A DNA stretch of 64,000 bases. Origin: Eudromia elegans. Taxonomy: Eukaryota; Chordata; Aves; Tinamiformes; Tinamidae. Shown piece by piece: positions 63,889-64,000 of this stretch (positions are counted from its first letter, which is position 1; each line of letters starts with the position of its first letter). The stretch is taken from assembly GCA_003342815.1 (NCBI GenBank), contig PTEX01000119.1, positions 2,288,030 to 2,352,029 of the forward strand, written 5' to 3'. Below the pieces are notes generated by a model. That model ran no database searches. It was given only the letters and a program-made list of their open reading frames with translations, and had not been told where the DNA came from. Position numbers and translations under genes: made by a program.

Positions 63889-64000
63889 CATAGAATAGAA
63901 TCATAGAATGGCTAGGGTTGGAAGGGACCTGTAGAGGTCATCTAGTCCAACCCCCCTGCACACGCAGGGTCCCCTAGAGCATGTGGCACAGGGTGATGTC
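63889..64000 (-). mobile_element. CR1 LINE 3' end, cut by the window edge
   Basis: On the minus strand it ends with the CR1 3' UTR: CATGCTCTAGGGGACCCTGC, GGGTTGGACTAGATGACC and CAGGTCCCTTCCAACCCTAG, then CCATTCTATGATTCTATTCT. It matches the fragment at 50360-50455 almost base for base, which marks both as one fairly young subfamily. How far it extends upstream lies outside the window. Confidence 0.96.

Overview
The window reads as bird nuclear DNA. It is AT-rich and dominated by non-coding sequence. Its recognisable repeats are CR1 LINEs whose 3' ends carry the bird-type tail of short ATTCTATG-like repeats, plus one candidate solo LTR of ERVL type and one degraded palindromic MITE of a kind seen in birds, crocodilians and turtles. 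I cannot name the species. Most open frames are short and match no family I know. The few longer coherent frames lie in CR1 copies. I see no host exon, rRNA, tRNA or CRISPR. The window is best read as a gene desert or the inside of a very large intron.

Layout. 1-20852 is unique AT-rich DNA with small simple repeats, a strong hairpin (4601-4628), a TATC microsatellite (16353-16461) and the MITE fossil (17848-17933). A CR1 tail fragment on the minus strand lies at 20861-21043. The densest block is 23750-28586. There a nearly complete plus-strand CR1 (24096-28246), with decayed ORF1 (zinc-binding motif, SGNH hydrolase) and ORF2 (endonuclease plus reverse transcriptase), has landed inside an older minus-strand CR1. 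The two halves of the older copy (23750-24095 and 28247-28586) still align across the break. The candidate solo LTR follows at about 28931-29347.

29348-50194 is featureless apart from simple repeats. At about 50195-51395 lies a very old, badly decayed minus-strand CR1, itself split by a short young plus-strand CR1 tail (50360-50455). 51396-61626 is again unique, with a cluster of length-variable repeats at 55267-56511. The right end holds a 2.1 kb minus-strand CR1 (61627-63713), in which an ATCC microsatellite has grown inside the reverse transcriptase region. It also holds the tail of another minus-strand CR1 that runs off the window (63889-64000).

No working gene system was found. The main interest is the retroposon record: two independent CR1-in-CR1 insertions, ORF1 and ORF2 remnants with changed catalytic residues, a microsatellite born inside a LINE coding region, and the weakly supported LTR and MITE fossils.
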